Below are positions 27,468 to 35,549 of a DNA stretch of 64,000 nt, one piece after another. Both the position numbers and the translations under genes were made by a program. How positions within the stretch are numbered: the stretch's first letter is position 1; each line of letters starts with the position of its first letter. The notes under the pieces are model-generated. The model did no database searches. It was given only the letters and a program-made list of their open reading frames with translations, and was not told the origin of the DNA. The stretch spans positions 1-64,000 of the forward strand of contig DASVEE010000045.1 of the NCBI GenBank assembly GCA_036380735.1, in the 5' to 3' direction. The DNA is from DASVEE01 sp036380735. Lineage in GTDB: Bacteria > Acidobacteriota > Thermoanaerobaculia > Gp7-AA8.

Positions 27468-29753
27468 CTAGCGCGGCGCAAAAATCTTCCACGCAAGGTT
27501 GCCTTCCGTGGCGATCGGCAGGGTCGAGCGCACGACGCCCCCCTGCACGACCCACAGCGCGTTCGCGCCCGTTGCCGTGTCACGCCACACGATGTCGGGC
27601 CAGCTGTCGCCGTTGTAATCGCCGACCGCTCCCGGTTCCCACGAGGGTGGCACCAGGCCCAGCGACGTCGTGCTCACGCGCGAGTTCCCCACCATGTACC
27701 AGATCACGACCTGGTGCGTGTTGGTGTTGCGCCACGCGAAGTCCCACCAGCCGTCGAGATTGAAGTCGCCCGAGCCGACCGGCACCCAGTCCATCGTGAT
27801 CGACGGGATGGTCGTCGTCTCCGACAGCGTCGTACCGCTCATGATCCACACCACGAGCTGCCCGGTGTTGCGGTCGCGCCAGAGGATGTCGCTCGTGACG
27901 CCGCGGTCGTACTGGAACAACGACATCACCTCCCAGTTCGTCGCCAGCGTCTTGAGCGCGCTGGTGGAGATCCGCGTCGTGTTGTTCATGTACCAGACGA
28001 TGTTCACGCCGGTGACGTTGTGGCGGAAGAGGAGGTCCTGCTTGCCGTCGGCGTTGAACTCTCCGGCGCCGACGATCTTGTAGTTCAGATCCGCGAGCGG
28101 CGGGGGCGGCGCGACACCGGCGAGGTTCGCCCCGTTCATGTACCAGTAGTAAAGCTGCCCCGTCTGGATGTTGCGCCAGACGAGATCGGGGATGCCGTCG
28201 AAGTTGAAGTCGCCGCGCACCGTCGTCGTTCCCGGCGGCGGAGGCACATTGACCGTCACCGTCGCCGCGACGCTGTTGACCGCGCCGCACGCGTTGGTCA
28301 CGCGCACCCAGTAGCTCGTCGTCGACTGCGGGTTGACCGTGATCGACGATCCGGTCGCGCCCGCGATGGGGGAGCCGGTGTTGCCGCTGTTGCCGAGGAA
28401 CCACTGATAGAGCAGCGGACCGGTGCCGGTCGCCGTGACCGTCAGCGTCGTCGAGCTGCCGCGGTTGATCGTGCGTGACGTCGGCTGCGCCGTGATCGCC
28501 GGGGCCGTGCATGGCGGTGGCGTGGTGATGCCGGAGCCGTAGACGTGCGACAGCGCTTCACGGTCCCACGGTCCGGGCGTGGAGCCGAAACGGCCGCTGA
28601 CGATCGAGCGCATGATCGCGTCGTTCGAGGCGGGCGTGCCCTGGTCGGAGTGGCGGAAGCCGATGGTGTGGCCGACCTCGTGCGTCACCGCTTCTTCGAA
28701 CGCCGCCGCGGAGATCGAGAGCCCCGACCGCATGACGACGTCGCCTTCGCTGATGTTGTAGAACGTCTCGCCCTTGTAAGTGTGCTGCGCGTTCGCGTAC
28801 CACTTGGCGTAACCGATCGCGCCCGACGGCACGTCCGTCGAGGAGTTGTAGACGATCGCGTTGACGCCGTCCTGCACGAAGCCGAGGCTGCGGGTGCCGC
28901 CGTAAACCAGATTGACGTTGGAGCCCGGATCGTTCGTCCAGCCGGCGAGTGCGCGTTGCGCCGTACCGATGGAGTCATAGCCCGGCTGCGACCCGCTCAC
29001 GTAGTACGTCACGGCGCCGCCGGCATCGAACACGGTCCAGCGGAACGGGCTGTTGGTGTAGGCGCTGGCGGGGTAGTGGCTCGTCACCTCGATCCCGAAG
29101 CGCTGCTGCGTGCTGCCTTCACCGGAGAGGCCTAGCGCCGGCAGCTCGTAGCTCTCGACTTCCTGTCCCTCGGTGAACCAGGTGTCGTTGGGCTCCCAGA
29201 CCTTTCCCTTGCGCGGCGAGCGGCTCACCATCGTCCGGATGAACGTGAGGAAGCCCTCCTCGGAACGCGGAACCTCGACGTGCTCGCGGATGCCATCGGC
29301 ACCGAAGCCGACGACGTCGCTGCCGACCGCGCGCATGAGGATGCGCTCGCCGTCGGCGAGGCTCATGGAGGTCATCTTGCCGAGGGACATGCCGTACGTC
29401 GTCCACTCGCCGTTCTTCTGCTGGAGGAAGACGAGCACGCGCTCGCCGGGCATGTAGCTGACGCCGCCTGAGACGGCCATGGCGCGCGCACCGGCCACGC
29501 CGCCGAGGTCGCGGATGTCCAGCGACTCGCCCTCGATGTCGCCTTTGAGGACCTGCTCGATGCGGAGGGTGGTGTAGGTGACGATGTCACCGTCGGACGC
29601 GGCTTCGCCGCGGAAGCCTTCGACCATGCCGAGGACGATACCGTCCGATTCTTTGATCATCTGACGATCAGGGGGGACGATGAACACCGCCGCCTCAAGG
29701 GAGGCTGCCAGGAGGGTTGCGACGACCGTCGCGAGAAGGATACGGGGTCTCAT
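27468..29753 (-). CDS. Secreted matrixin-like zinc metalloprotease with Ig-like and FG-GAP-like C-terminal repeats
   Basis: 761 residues. A signal peptide covers 1-22. The zinc site THEVGHTIGFRHSD (H358, H362, H368) is of the metzincin HExxHxxGxxH type, and the following IMRS segment provides the Met-turn, so it is closest to matrixin/M10-like enzymes. An Ig-like domain (about 425-505) is followed by five FG-GAP/VCBS-like repeats to the C-terminus, which ends LAWKIFAPR. The repeats and the W-x-I-x-x-P-R end match the protease at 1826-4501. ATG 29753 starts the signal peptide; the much longer open frame upstream on this strand is a shadow of the heparinase gene. Confidence 0.86.
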   Translation of the reverse strand: MRPRILLATVVATLLAASLEAAVFIVPPDRQMIKESDGIVLGMVEGFRGEAASDGDIVTYTTLRIEQVLKGDIEGESLDIRDLGGVAGARAMAVSGGVSYMPGERVLVFLQQKNGEWTTYGMSLGKMTSMSLADGERILMRAVGSDVVGFGADGIREHVEVPRSEEGFLTFIRTMVSRSPRKGKVWEPNDTWFTEGQEVESYELPALGLSGEGSTQQRFGIEVTSHYPASAYTNSPFRWTVFDAGGAVTYYVSGSQPGYDSIGTAQRALAGWTNDPGSNVNLVYGGTRSLGFVQDGVNAIVYNSSTDVPSGAIGYAKWYANAQHTYKGETFYNISEGDVVMRSGLSISAAAFEEAVTHEVGHTIGFRHSDQGTPASNDAIMRSIVSGRFGSTPGPWDREALSHVYGSGITTPPPCTAPAITAQPTSRTINRGSSTTLTVTATGTGPLLYQWFLGNSGNTGSPIAGATGSSITVNPQSTTSYWVRVTNACGAVNSVAATVTVNVPPPPGTTTVRGDFNFDGIPDLVWRNIQTGQLYYWYMNGANLAGVAPPPPLADLNYKIVGAGEFNADGKQDLLFRHNVTGVNIVWYMNNTTRISTSALKTLATNWEVMSLFQYDRGVTSDILWRDRNTGQLVVWIMSGTTLSETTTIPSITMDWVPVGSGDFNLDGWWDFAWRNTNTHQVVIWYMVGNSRVSTTSLGLVPPSWEPGAVGDYNGDSWPDIVWRDTATGANALWVVQGGVVRSTLPIATEGNLAWKIFAPR

Positions 29754-29809
29754 GGCAGAGCCACGAGTGCAACCCGAATGCCTTGTTATTTGGAATCGGC
29801 TGTGCGTCG

Positions 29810-29903
29810 TTCGTTTTCCATTTTCGGTTGCCCGTGCTGCTCTCCGGACGCTCGTCGCATGGCGTAGCGCGGACGGCGGACAACGGAGATCGGACAACGG
29901 CCT
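29810..29903. repeat. Word hairpin of the GTCCGTTGTCC type
   Basis: The right arm has CGGACGGCGGACAACGG and CGGACAACGG; the left arm has more diverged CGTTTTCC/CGGTTGCCCGT words. It resembles the element at 4572-4665 and lies between divergent genes. Confidence 0.6.
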
Positions 29904-29954
29904 CCCCCCGACCCGGAATGGTACGATGCGCGGCTTCCGGGTCCCTTGAACTTG

Positions 29955-31697
29955 ATGCGCTTGCTGCTTTTCTACCGTACGCTGCAGTACCTGCCCGCCG
30001 CTCAAGTGCGGGCACGGCTGCGTTTGCTGGTGAAGCGGCGCTGGCGGCGCCTCTTCGGGACGAAGTTTTCCCCGCCGAAGATGGAGGCGCGCGCGCACCA
30101 GCCGCTCTGGACGGGGCTGAACTTCGCGCCCCGCGATCCGGCGCGCATCGCCCGGGCCCAGGCGATCGCCGAGAACCGGTTCAGCTTCCTGGAGAAGGAC
30201 CGCAAGTACGAGGGCGAGGTCGACTGGCACGACGCGACGGTGCCGCAGTTGTGGCGCTATCACCTGCACTACTTCGACTACGTCCTCGACCTGGCGCTCG
30301 CCGGCGAGTTCGCCACGTTCAAACGGCTCGTGCAGTCGTGGCTGCGCGGCAACGTGCAGCTCGTGGGTGACGGCTGGCATCCGTACACCGTCTCGCTGCG
30401 GGCGGTGAACTGGTGCCACGCAATGCTGGCGTTCCAGCGCGAGCTCGATCAGGACAGCGCGTTCCGCACGGAGCTCGTGCGCGCCATCGCCGGCCACGTC
30501 CGCTTCGTCTACAACAACCTCGAGCTGGACGTGCGCGGCAACCATCTCCTGGAGAACCTGCGCGCGCTGATCTGGGGCGGCATCGTGTTCGGCGAGGAGC
30601 GTTGGCTGAAGCGCGGCATGGAACTGCTGGAGACGGAAGTGGCGACGCAGGTGCTGCCCGACGGCTGCCACTTCGAGCGCGCGCCCGGCTATCACCTCAT
30701 CGTCCTGCGCGATCTGCTCGAGATCCGGCTGTTCCTGCAGCGCAATCGCACGTCGCCCGCGTGGCTCGACGAGGCGGTCAGCCGCATGCTCGAGTTCCTG
30801 AAGCGCATCACCGGTCCGGAAGACCGTCTGCCGCTGTTCAAGGACACGGTGCTGAGCCGCGACTTCCCGCCGTCCGAGCTGCTCGCGCTGCGCACGTTCT
30901 ATCGCGCCCTCGTGCAGTGGAACGAGCCGGTACCGGAGCCGCCGAAGCTGATCGCGCCGATCCTCCCCAGCGGCTGGGTCATCGCTCGCGACCCGCGCGC
31001 GTTCATCGTCGCCGACTACGGCAAGCCGTGTCCGGACGAGCTGCCGGCGCACGCGCACGCCGACATGTTCTCGTACGAGCTGACGATCGACGGCAAGCCG
31101 TGCATCGTCGACTCCGGCGTCTTCGAGTACAGCGGCCTGTGGCGCAACAAGTTCCGCGGGACGGCGGCGCACAACACGGTCGAAGTCAACGATCAGAACC
31201 AGTCGGAAGTGTGGGGCAGCTTCCGCGTGGCGCGGCGGGCGAAGCCGAAGAACGTGCGCTGGCTGGCGCTCGACGGCTGGTACGGCGTCGAAGGAGAGCA
31301 CGACGGCTACGAGCGTCTCCGCACCCCGGTCACGCACCGGCGCACGCTCCTCTGGCGCGACGGACTCCTGCTCGTCGTCGACGAGCTCCTCGGCGACGGC
31401 AGCGTCCGTGCGAAGAGCCGCATTCACTGCCACCCGGAGAACGCACAGGACGTGACGAAGGTGACGGTGTTCGGCACGCGCGCCGTGAAGGAGGAGCAGG
31501 GATGGTATTCGGAGCGCTTCGGTGAGAAGCGCGAAGCGCCGGTCCTCCTCCTCGAGGCGTCGGGTCCGATGCCGCTCGTTTTCGGATATTGTGTGGCGCG
31601 CGGCACGGCGGTCGCGGTGACGCGCGAGCCGTCCGGCGAGCTCACGATCGAGGAGCCCTCCGGCGCGATCCACACCGTCACTGTTCCCCGTCCATGA
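29955..31697 (+). CDS. Heparinase II/III family protein
   Basis: 580 residues. An N-terminal helical region (about 1-330) with LRAVNWCHAMLAFQRELD and NNLELDVRGNHLLENLRAL matches the alpha-toroid of heparinase II/III proteins; the beta domain has DELPAHAHADMFSYELTIDG and GTAAHNTVEVNDQNQSE, which carry the family's conserved His residues. No signal peptide is evident. Such genes are frequent in EPS loci and may cleave or edit uronate-containing glycan. ATG 29955 is preferred over TTG 29946. It overlaps the next glycosyltransferase by ATGA. Confidence 0.85.
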   Translation: MRLLLFYRTLQYLPAAQVRARLRLLVKRRWRRLFGTKFSPPKMEARAHQPLWTGLNFAPRDPARIARAQAIAENRFSFLEKDRKYEGEVDWHDATVPQLWRYHLHYFDYVLDLALAGEFATFKRLVQSWLRGNVQLVGDGWHPYTVSLRAVNWCHAMLAFQRELDQDSAFRTELVRAIAGHVRFVYNNLELDVRGNHLLENLRALIWGGIVFGEERWLKRGMELLETEVATQVLPDGCHFERAPGYHLIVLRDLLEIRLFLQRNRTSPAWLDEAVSRMLEFLKRITGPEDRLPLFKDTVLSRDFPPSELLALRTFYRALVQWNEPVPEPPKLIAPILPSGWVIARDPRAFIVADYGKPCPDELPAHAHADMFSYELTIDGKPCIVDSGVFEYSGLWRNKFRGTAAHNTVEVNDQNQSEVWGSFRVARRAKPKNVRWLALDGWYGVEGEHDGYERLRTPVTHRRTLLWRDGLLLVVDELLGDGSVRAKSRIHCHPENAQDVTKVTVFGTRAVKEEQGWYSERFGEKREAPVLLLEASGPMPLVFGYCVARGTAVAVTREPSGELTIEEPSGAIHTVTVPRP

Positions 31698-32935
31698 ACA
31701 TCGCCTACTACTCGCACTACTTCACTCCCGAGATCGGCGCGCCCTCCGCGCGCATCTATGACCTCGCGCAGGAGTGGCTGCGCGGCGGCCACCGCGTGCA
31801 GGTGGCCACGTGCTTTCCCAACCATCCGAAAGGTGAGCTCTATCCCGGCTACCGCCGCCAGTTGTACGCACACGAACTGCTCGACGGCATCGACGTGCAC
31901 CGTCACTGGACCTACGTCACGCCGAACAAAGGTTTCCTCAAGAAGTCGCTCGGGCACGTGTCGCTGTGGCCGTCGTCGGTGCTCTATGCCCGCAAGCTGA
32001 AGCCGGTGCCCGACGTGTTCATCGGGACTTCGCCGACGTTCTTTGCCGCGATGGCCGCGGCGCGCGTGGCGAAGACGCGCAAGCGGCCGTTCATCATGGA
32101 AGTGCGCGACCTCTGGCCGGCGCTCTTCATCGAGCTCGGCGTGATGAAGAACCGCACGATGATCCGCCTGCTCGAGAAGCTGGAGCTGTCGCTGTACCGG
32201 CGTGCCGCGCGCGTCGTCACCGTGACGGAGGCGTTCCGGCAGAACCTCATCGAGCGCGGCGTGCCGGAGCGCAAGGTCGTCACGATCCCGAACGGCGCGA
32301 ACGTCGACTTCTGGACCGAGCGCGGTGAAGGCGGCGCGCTGCGCGCGAAGCTCGGGCTCGAAGGAAAGTTCGTCGCGCTCTACATCGGCGCGCACGGCAT
32401 CTCGCAGGCGCTCACCAGCCTGTTGCAGACGGCGGCGCGGCTGCGCGAGGAGCCGGACTTTCAGCTCGTACTGGTCGGTGAAGGGGCGGAGAAAGAGAAG
32501 CTCCAGCACTTCGCGAGCGACCAGAAGCTCACCAACGTCACCTTCATCGACCCGGTCGGCAAGGACGAAGTGCGCGCGTTCTATTCGCTCGCCGACGTCT
32601 GCCTCGTGCCGCTGCGCGACATCCCTCTGTTCTCGACGTTCATCCCGTCGAAGATGTTCGAGATCCTGTCGATGGGGCGGCCGATCGCCGGCAGCCTGCG
32701 CGGCGAGCCGGCGGCGATCCTCGAGCGCTCCGGCGGCGCGCTGATCGTGGAGCCGGAGAACGACGCGCAGCTCGCCTCGGCCATCGTCACGCTGATGCGC
32801 GATCCGGCGCGGCGCGCGGCGATGGGGGAGTCGGGACGGCGATTCGTGGTCGATCACTACTCGCGCGCCGCACTGGCGAAGACGTACCTCGAGACGATGC
32901 ACGGCGCGATCGCGGACTTTGCGAACCAGCGATGA
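31694..32935 (+). CDS. Glycosyltransferase, GT4 (WbuB-like)
   Basis: 413 residues. YYSHYFTPEIGAPSARIYDLAQEW is the start typical of WbuB-like enzymes (key part YFTPEIGAPSARI), followed by RDLWPALFIELGV and the donor block VPLRDIPLFSTFIPSKMFEILSMGRP. The last glutamate of the E-x7-E pattern is shifted, as usual in this subgroup. WbuB-type enzymes add N-acetylhexosaminyl or 6-deoxy-sugar residues; the sugar here is unknown. It is coupled by ATGA overlaps to both neighbours. Confidence 0.88.
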   Translation: MNIAYYSHYFTPEIGAPSARIYDLAQEWLRGGHRVQVATCFPNHPKGELYPGYRRQLYAHELLDGIDVHRHWTYVTPNKGFLKKSLGHVSLWPSSVLYARKLKPVPDVFIGTSPTFFAAMAAARVAKTRKRPFIMEVRDLWPALFIELGVMKNRTMIRLLEKLELSLYRRAARVVTVTEAFRQNLIERGVPERKVVTIPNGANVDFWTERGEGGALRAKLGLEGKFVALYIGAHGISQALTSLLQTAARLREEPDFQLVLVGEGAEKEKLQHFASDQKLTNVTFIDPVGKDEVRAFYSLADVCLVPLRDIPLFSTFIPSKMFEILSMGRPIAGSLRGEPAAILERSGGALIVEPENDAQLASAIVTLMRDPARRAAMGESGRRFVVDHYSRAALAKTYLETMHGAIADFANQR

Positions 32936-33786
32936 AAATCCTCCTCACCGGCGCCACCGGCTTCACGGGTTCCTACGTTCTCCGCCGTCTTCTCGCCGAG
33001 GGACTGTCGCCGCGCTGCCTCGTACGCCAGAAGACCGTCGAAGGCGTGGAGACGGTCGTAGGGGACATCGGTGACGCCGCGTCGCTCGCGCGCGCGTTCG
33101 AGGGAATCGACACGCTGATCAACACGGCGTCGCTCGGCTTCGGCCACGCGCCGGTGCTGGTCGAAGCGGCGGAGCGCGCCGGCGTGCGCCGGGCGATCTT
33201 CCTCTCGACGACGTCGCTCTTCACGTCGCTGAACTCGACGAGCAAAAGTATCCGCCGTGCGGCGGAGGAAACGATCCAGCGCAGCAGCCTGGATTGGACG
33301 ATCCTCCGCCCGACGATGATCTACGGCAGCGCGCGCGACCGGAACATGATCCGCCTCATCCGCTTCGTGCAGCGCTGGCCGTTGCTGCCGGTGTTCGGCG
33401 ACGGCTCCCATCTGCAGCAACCGGTGTACGTCGACGACGTGGCGGCCGCGGTGGTGCTCGCGCTGCGCAGCGACGCGGCGGTGCGGCGCGCGTACAACAT
33501 CTCGGGGGCGGCGCCGCTCACGTTCAACCAGGTGCTCGAGACCGTGGCCCGGCTCCTCGGGCGCCGCGTCCGCAAGGTGCATGTCCCGGCGAAGCCGGTC
33601 GTGAAGTCGCTCCAGTGGGTGGAGCGCCGCGGCCTGCGTTTCCCCGTGAAAGCGGAGCAGATCCTCCGCCTCAACGAGAACAAAGCCTTCGACTGGGCCG
33701 AAGCCGCCCGCGATTTCGGCTACGCCCCGCTGCCCTTCGAAGAGGGCATGCGCCGCGAAATCGAATCCCTGAAACAGGAACGATAG
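32932..33786 (+). CDS. NAD(P)-dependent epimerase/dehydratase (atypical SDR)
   Basis: 284 residues. The N-terminal LLTGATGFTGSYVLRRLL binds the cofactor. The catalytic Ser is present (STTSLF), but the usual Tyr-x3-Lys is not clear: the expected segment is SLNSTSKSIRRAAEE. This and the NmrA-like WTILRPTMIYG block place it among atypical SDRs rather than true 4-epimerases. It could be a nucleotide-sugar reductase or a regulatory binding protein. It ends the heparinase-glycosyltransferase operon and is followed by a 9-bp-word hairpin and terminator. Confidence 0.75.
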   Translation: MKILLTGATGFTGSYVLRRLLAEGLSPRCLVRQKTVEGVETVVGDIGDAASLARAFEGIDTLINTASLGFGHAPVLVEAAERAGVRRAIFLSTTSLFTSLNSTSKSIRRAAEETIQRSSLDWTILRPTMIYGSARDRNMIRLIRFVQRWPLLPVFGDGSHLQQPVYVDDVAAAVVLALRSDAAVRRAYNISGAAPLTFNQVLETVARLLGRRVRKVHVPAKPVVKSLQWVERRGLRFPVKAEQILRLNENKAFDWAEAARDFGYAPLPFEEGMRREIESLKQER

Positions 33787-33873
33787 GACGCATAGGACAG
33801 ACAGGACCCATAGGACGAATCGGACGTCCTATCTGTCCTATAGGTCGTATCTGTCCTATGCGTCCTATCGTTT
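33782..33873. repeat. 9-bp-word hairpin next to terminator
   Basis: Left arm AGGACGCATAGGACAGACAG and relatives; right arm GTCCTATCTGTCCTATAGG and relatives. The two arms are contiguous with almost no loop around 33825-33830. As at 27333, it precedes a bidirectional terminator between convergent genes. Confidence 0.88.
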
Positions 33874-33881
33874 CCCAAAAC

Positions 33882-33908
33882 AAAAAGGCGGGCTTGCGCC
33901 CGCCTTTC
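33882..33908. terminator. Bidirectional rho-independent terminator
   Basis: AAAAA, stem GGCGGGC/GCCCGCC with a TTGC loop, and TTT. It serves the SDR gene (+) and the beta-helix gene (-). Confidence 0.88.
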
Positions 33909-33926
33909 GATTCGATGACAGAGGCT

Positions 33927-34850
33927 TTACTGCTGCGCGGCGCTCGAGCTGACCGAGTTGCCGGCCACACCACCGCCGTTGTTGACGATCATGTTGTTCG
34001 AGAAGCCGACGACGGTGCCCGGGCCGCTGATGCCGGCGGTCGTGTTGTTCACGATCGCGCAGCGCGAGATGCGGATGACCGGGGTGTTCGCCGCGACGCC
34101 CGACAGGAGGCCGGTGCCGTTGCTGTTGATCTGCGAGCTCTCGATGTAGACGTTGGAGCTCGTCTGCTGGAGCACGACGCCGAAGTTGTTGCCGGCGATG
34201 ACGGAGTCGAAGATCGAGACGTTGTTGTTCGCCGCGGCGACGTCGATCCCGTTCGAGCCGTTCTGGACGATCGTGGAGCGCTCGACGGTGAGCTGCACCG
34301 TGCCGGCGCCCGAGGGGAAGACGAAGATGCCCTGCGCCGTGTTGTTGCGGATCAGGCAGTCGCGGACGTAGACCTTCAGCGGGTTCGCGATGGTCGGCAG
34401 GATCTCGATACCCTGCGAGGTGAAGCTCGAGATACGGACGTTCTCGATGATGACCGCTTTCGCGTTCAGGATGCGGATGCCGTCGAAGCCGGTGCCCGCG
34501 CCGTGAATCTCGAGGTTACGCAGGACGACGACGTCGTTGTTGCCCGCGTTGATGACGACGCCGTTCGTGCCGGCGGCCAGCATGCTGCCGATCTGCTCGG
34601 AGCCGTCGACCGTGATCGCCTTCGTGATCGTGAGCGCGCCGAAGCCGCCCGGATCCAGCGTGCTGATGATGCCGCCCGCGGCGGTCTTGCTGATCGCGCC
34701 CGCGTACGTTTTGCAGGGAGCCGTGCGGCTGCACGGATTGACGTCGTCACCGACGCCCGATACCCACGTTCTCGTAGCCTGGGCCTGCGCGCCTCCAGCG
34801 ATTGCGAGAATGGTGAGTGTAATGGCCACTATGAGCAGGAACTTTCTCAT
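33927..34850 (-). CDS. Secreted right-handed parallel beta-helix protein
   Basis: 307 residues. Signal peptide 1-24 (MRKFLLIVAITLTILAIAGG, cleavage near AQA). The remainder has regular 20-24-residue coils rich in Asn, Val and Ile (VVVLRNLEIHG, VIIENVRISSF, VYVRDCLIRNNTAQG, VSIFDSVIAGNNFG), the pattern of pectate-lyase-like beta-helices. No catalytic motif can be named; it could bind or modify polysaccharide. ATG at 34850 is preceded by GGAGGAAAT; the upstream in-frame ATG at 34943 lacks this. Its own promoter candidate lies at 34944-34949. Confidence 0.82.
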   Translation of the reverse strand: MRKFLLIVAITLTILAIAGGAQAQATRTWVSGVGDDVNPCSRTAPCKTYAGAISKTAAGGIISTLDPGGFGALTITKAITVDGSEQIGSMLAAGTNGVVINAGNNDVVVLRNLEIHGAGTGFDGIRILNAKAVIIENVRISSFTSQGIEILPTIANPLKVYVRDCLIRNNTAQGIFVFPSGAGTVQLTVERSTIVQNGSNGIDVAAANNNVSIFDSVIAGNNFGVVLQQTSSNVYIESSQINSNGTGLLSGVAANTPVIRISRCAIVNNTTAGISGPGTVVGFSNNMIVNNGGGVAGNSVSSSAAQQ

Positions 34851-34943
34851 CGGATTTCCTCCAGTTTTGAAGCGCAAAACCTCGGGACGCACGGGATGCG
34901 ATCGGGGCAGTGCACTTCGGTTGTCGAACGAGTTGGACGACAA

Positions 34944-34949
34944 ATTATA
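34944..34949 (-). promoter_or_regulatory. -10 box candidate for the beta-helix gene
   Basis: On the minus strand this reads TATAAT, about 93 bp upstream of the start codon. No good -35 hexamer is evident at 16-18 bp. The resulting leader would be roughly 85 nt. Confidence 0.4.
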
Positions 34950-35027
34950 CCCGTCATCGCGGTTCTGCTGAGACGCAAATCACAACGACCACAAAATAGC
35001 GACACCGATTTTGGTAACTGGCCGCCG

Positions 35028-35549
35028 TCAGCGCCGTTTCCGCCGCAGGCTCCACCCTTCGGGGCCGCGGATCTGCTGGATGCGGGCGTACATGTCCGCC
35101 CGGATCTGGTCCGGCAGCGCGTCGGTCCACATCGGAAAGACCACGCACGCCTGGACCAGATGGTCGTAGGCTTCCTTCTCGCGCCCGAGGTGGAGGAGGG
35201 TGCGCCCCAGCTCGTGGTGCAATTCAGGACGCTGGTCCCACTGCATGGCCGTCAGGTAGCGCTGCCGTGCTTCCTCGTGCTGCCCGAGGAACGTGTGGTT
35301 CGCGCCGGCGAGCATCTGCAGCGTCACGCTCTGCGGCACCTGCTCGACGCAGGGGCGCAGCAGCTCCAGATTGGTCCGCGCGCCGAACGAGATCTGCAGC
35401 GGATTCAAGGACTTGTCCAGGATGTTGGTGTTGCGGTGGACGTTCATCGCCACGATGTTGCAGCGGTACGGCGGATAGAACGACCGCCGGATGTACCAGA
35501 CGGCGGCGGCGAGGATCGCGATCGCGAGGAGCGCTTTGACGTACTTCAT
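35028..35549 (-). CDS. Membrane-anchored TPR-like protein
   Basis: 173 residues. An N-terminal membrane segment (about 4-21, YVKALLAIAILAAAVWYI) is followed by a periplasmic part with two or three TPR-like helical pairs (LQMLAGANHTFLGQHEEARQRYLTA; ELHHELGRTLLHLGREKEAYDHL). It ends in a basic tail. Its ATG overlaps the TGA of the upstream O-antigen ligase gene (ATGA at 35546-35549), so it may be a partner of that ligase. The interaction is inferred from coupling only. Confidence 0.75.
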   Translation of the reverse strand: MKYVKALLAIAILAAAVWYIRRSFYPPYRCNIVAMNVHRNTNILDKSLNPLQISFGARTNLELLRPCVEQVPQSVTLQMLAGANHTFLGQHEEARQRYLTAMQWDQRPELHHELGRTLLHLGREKEAYDHLVQACVVFPMWTDALPDQIRADMYARIQQIRGPEGWSLRRKRR

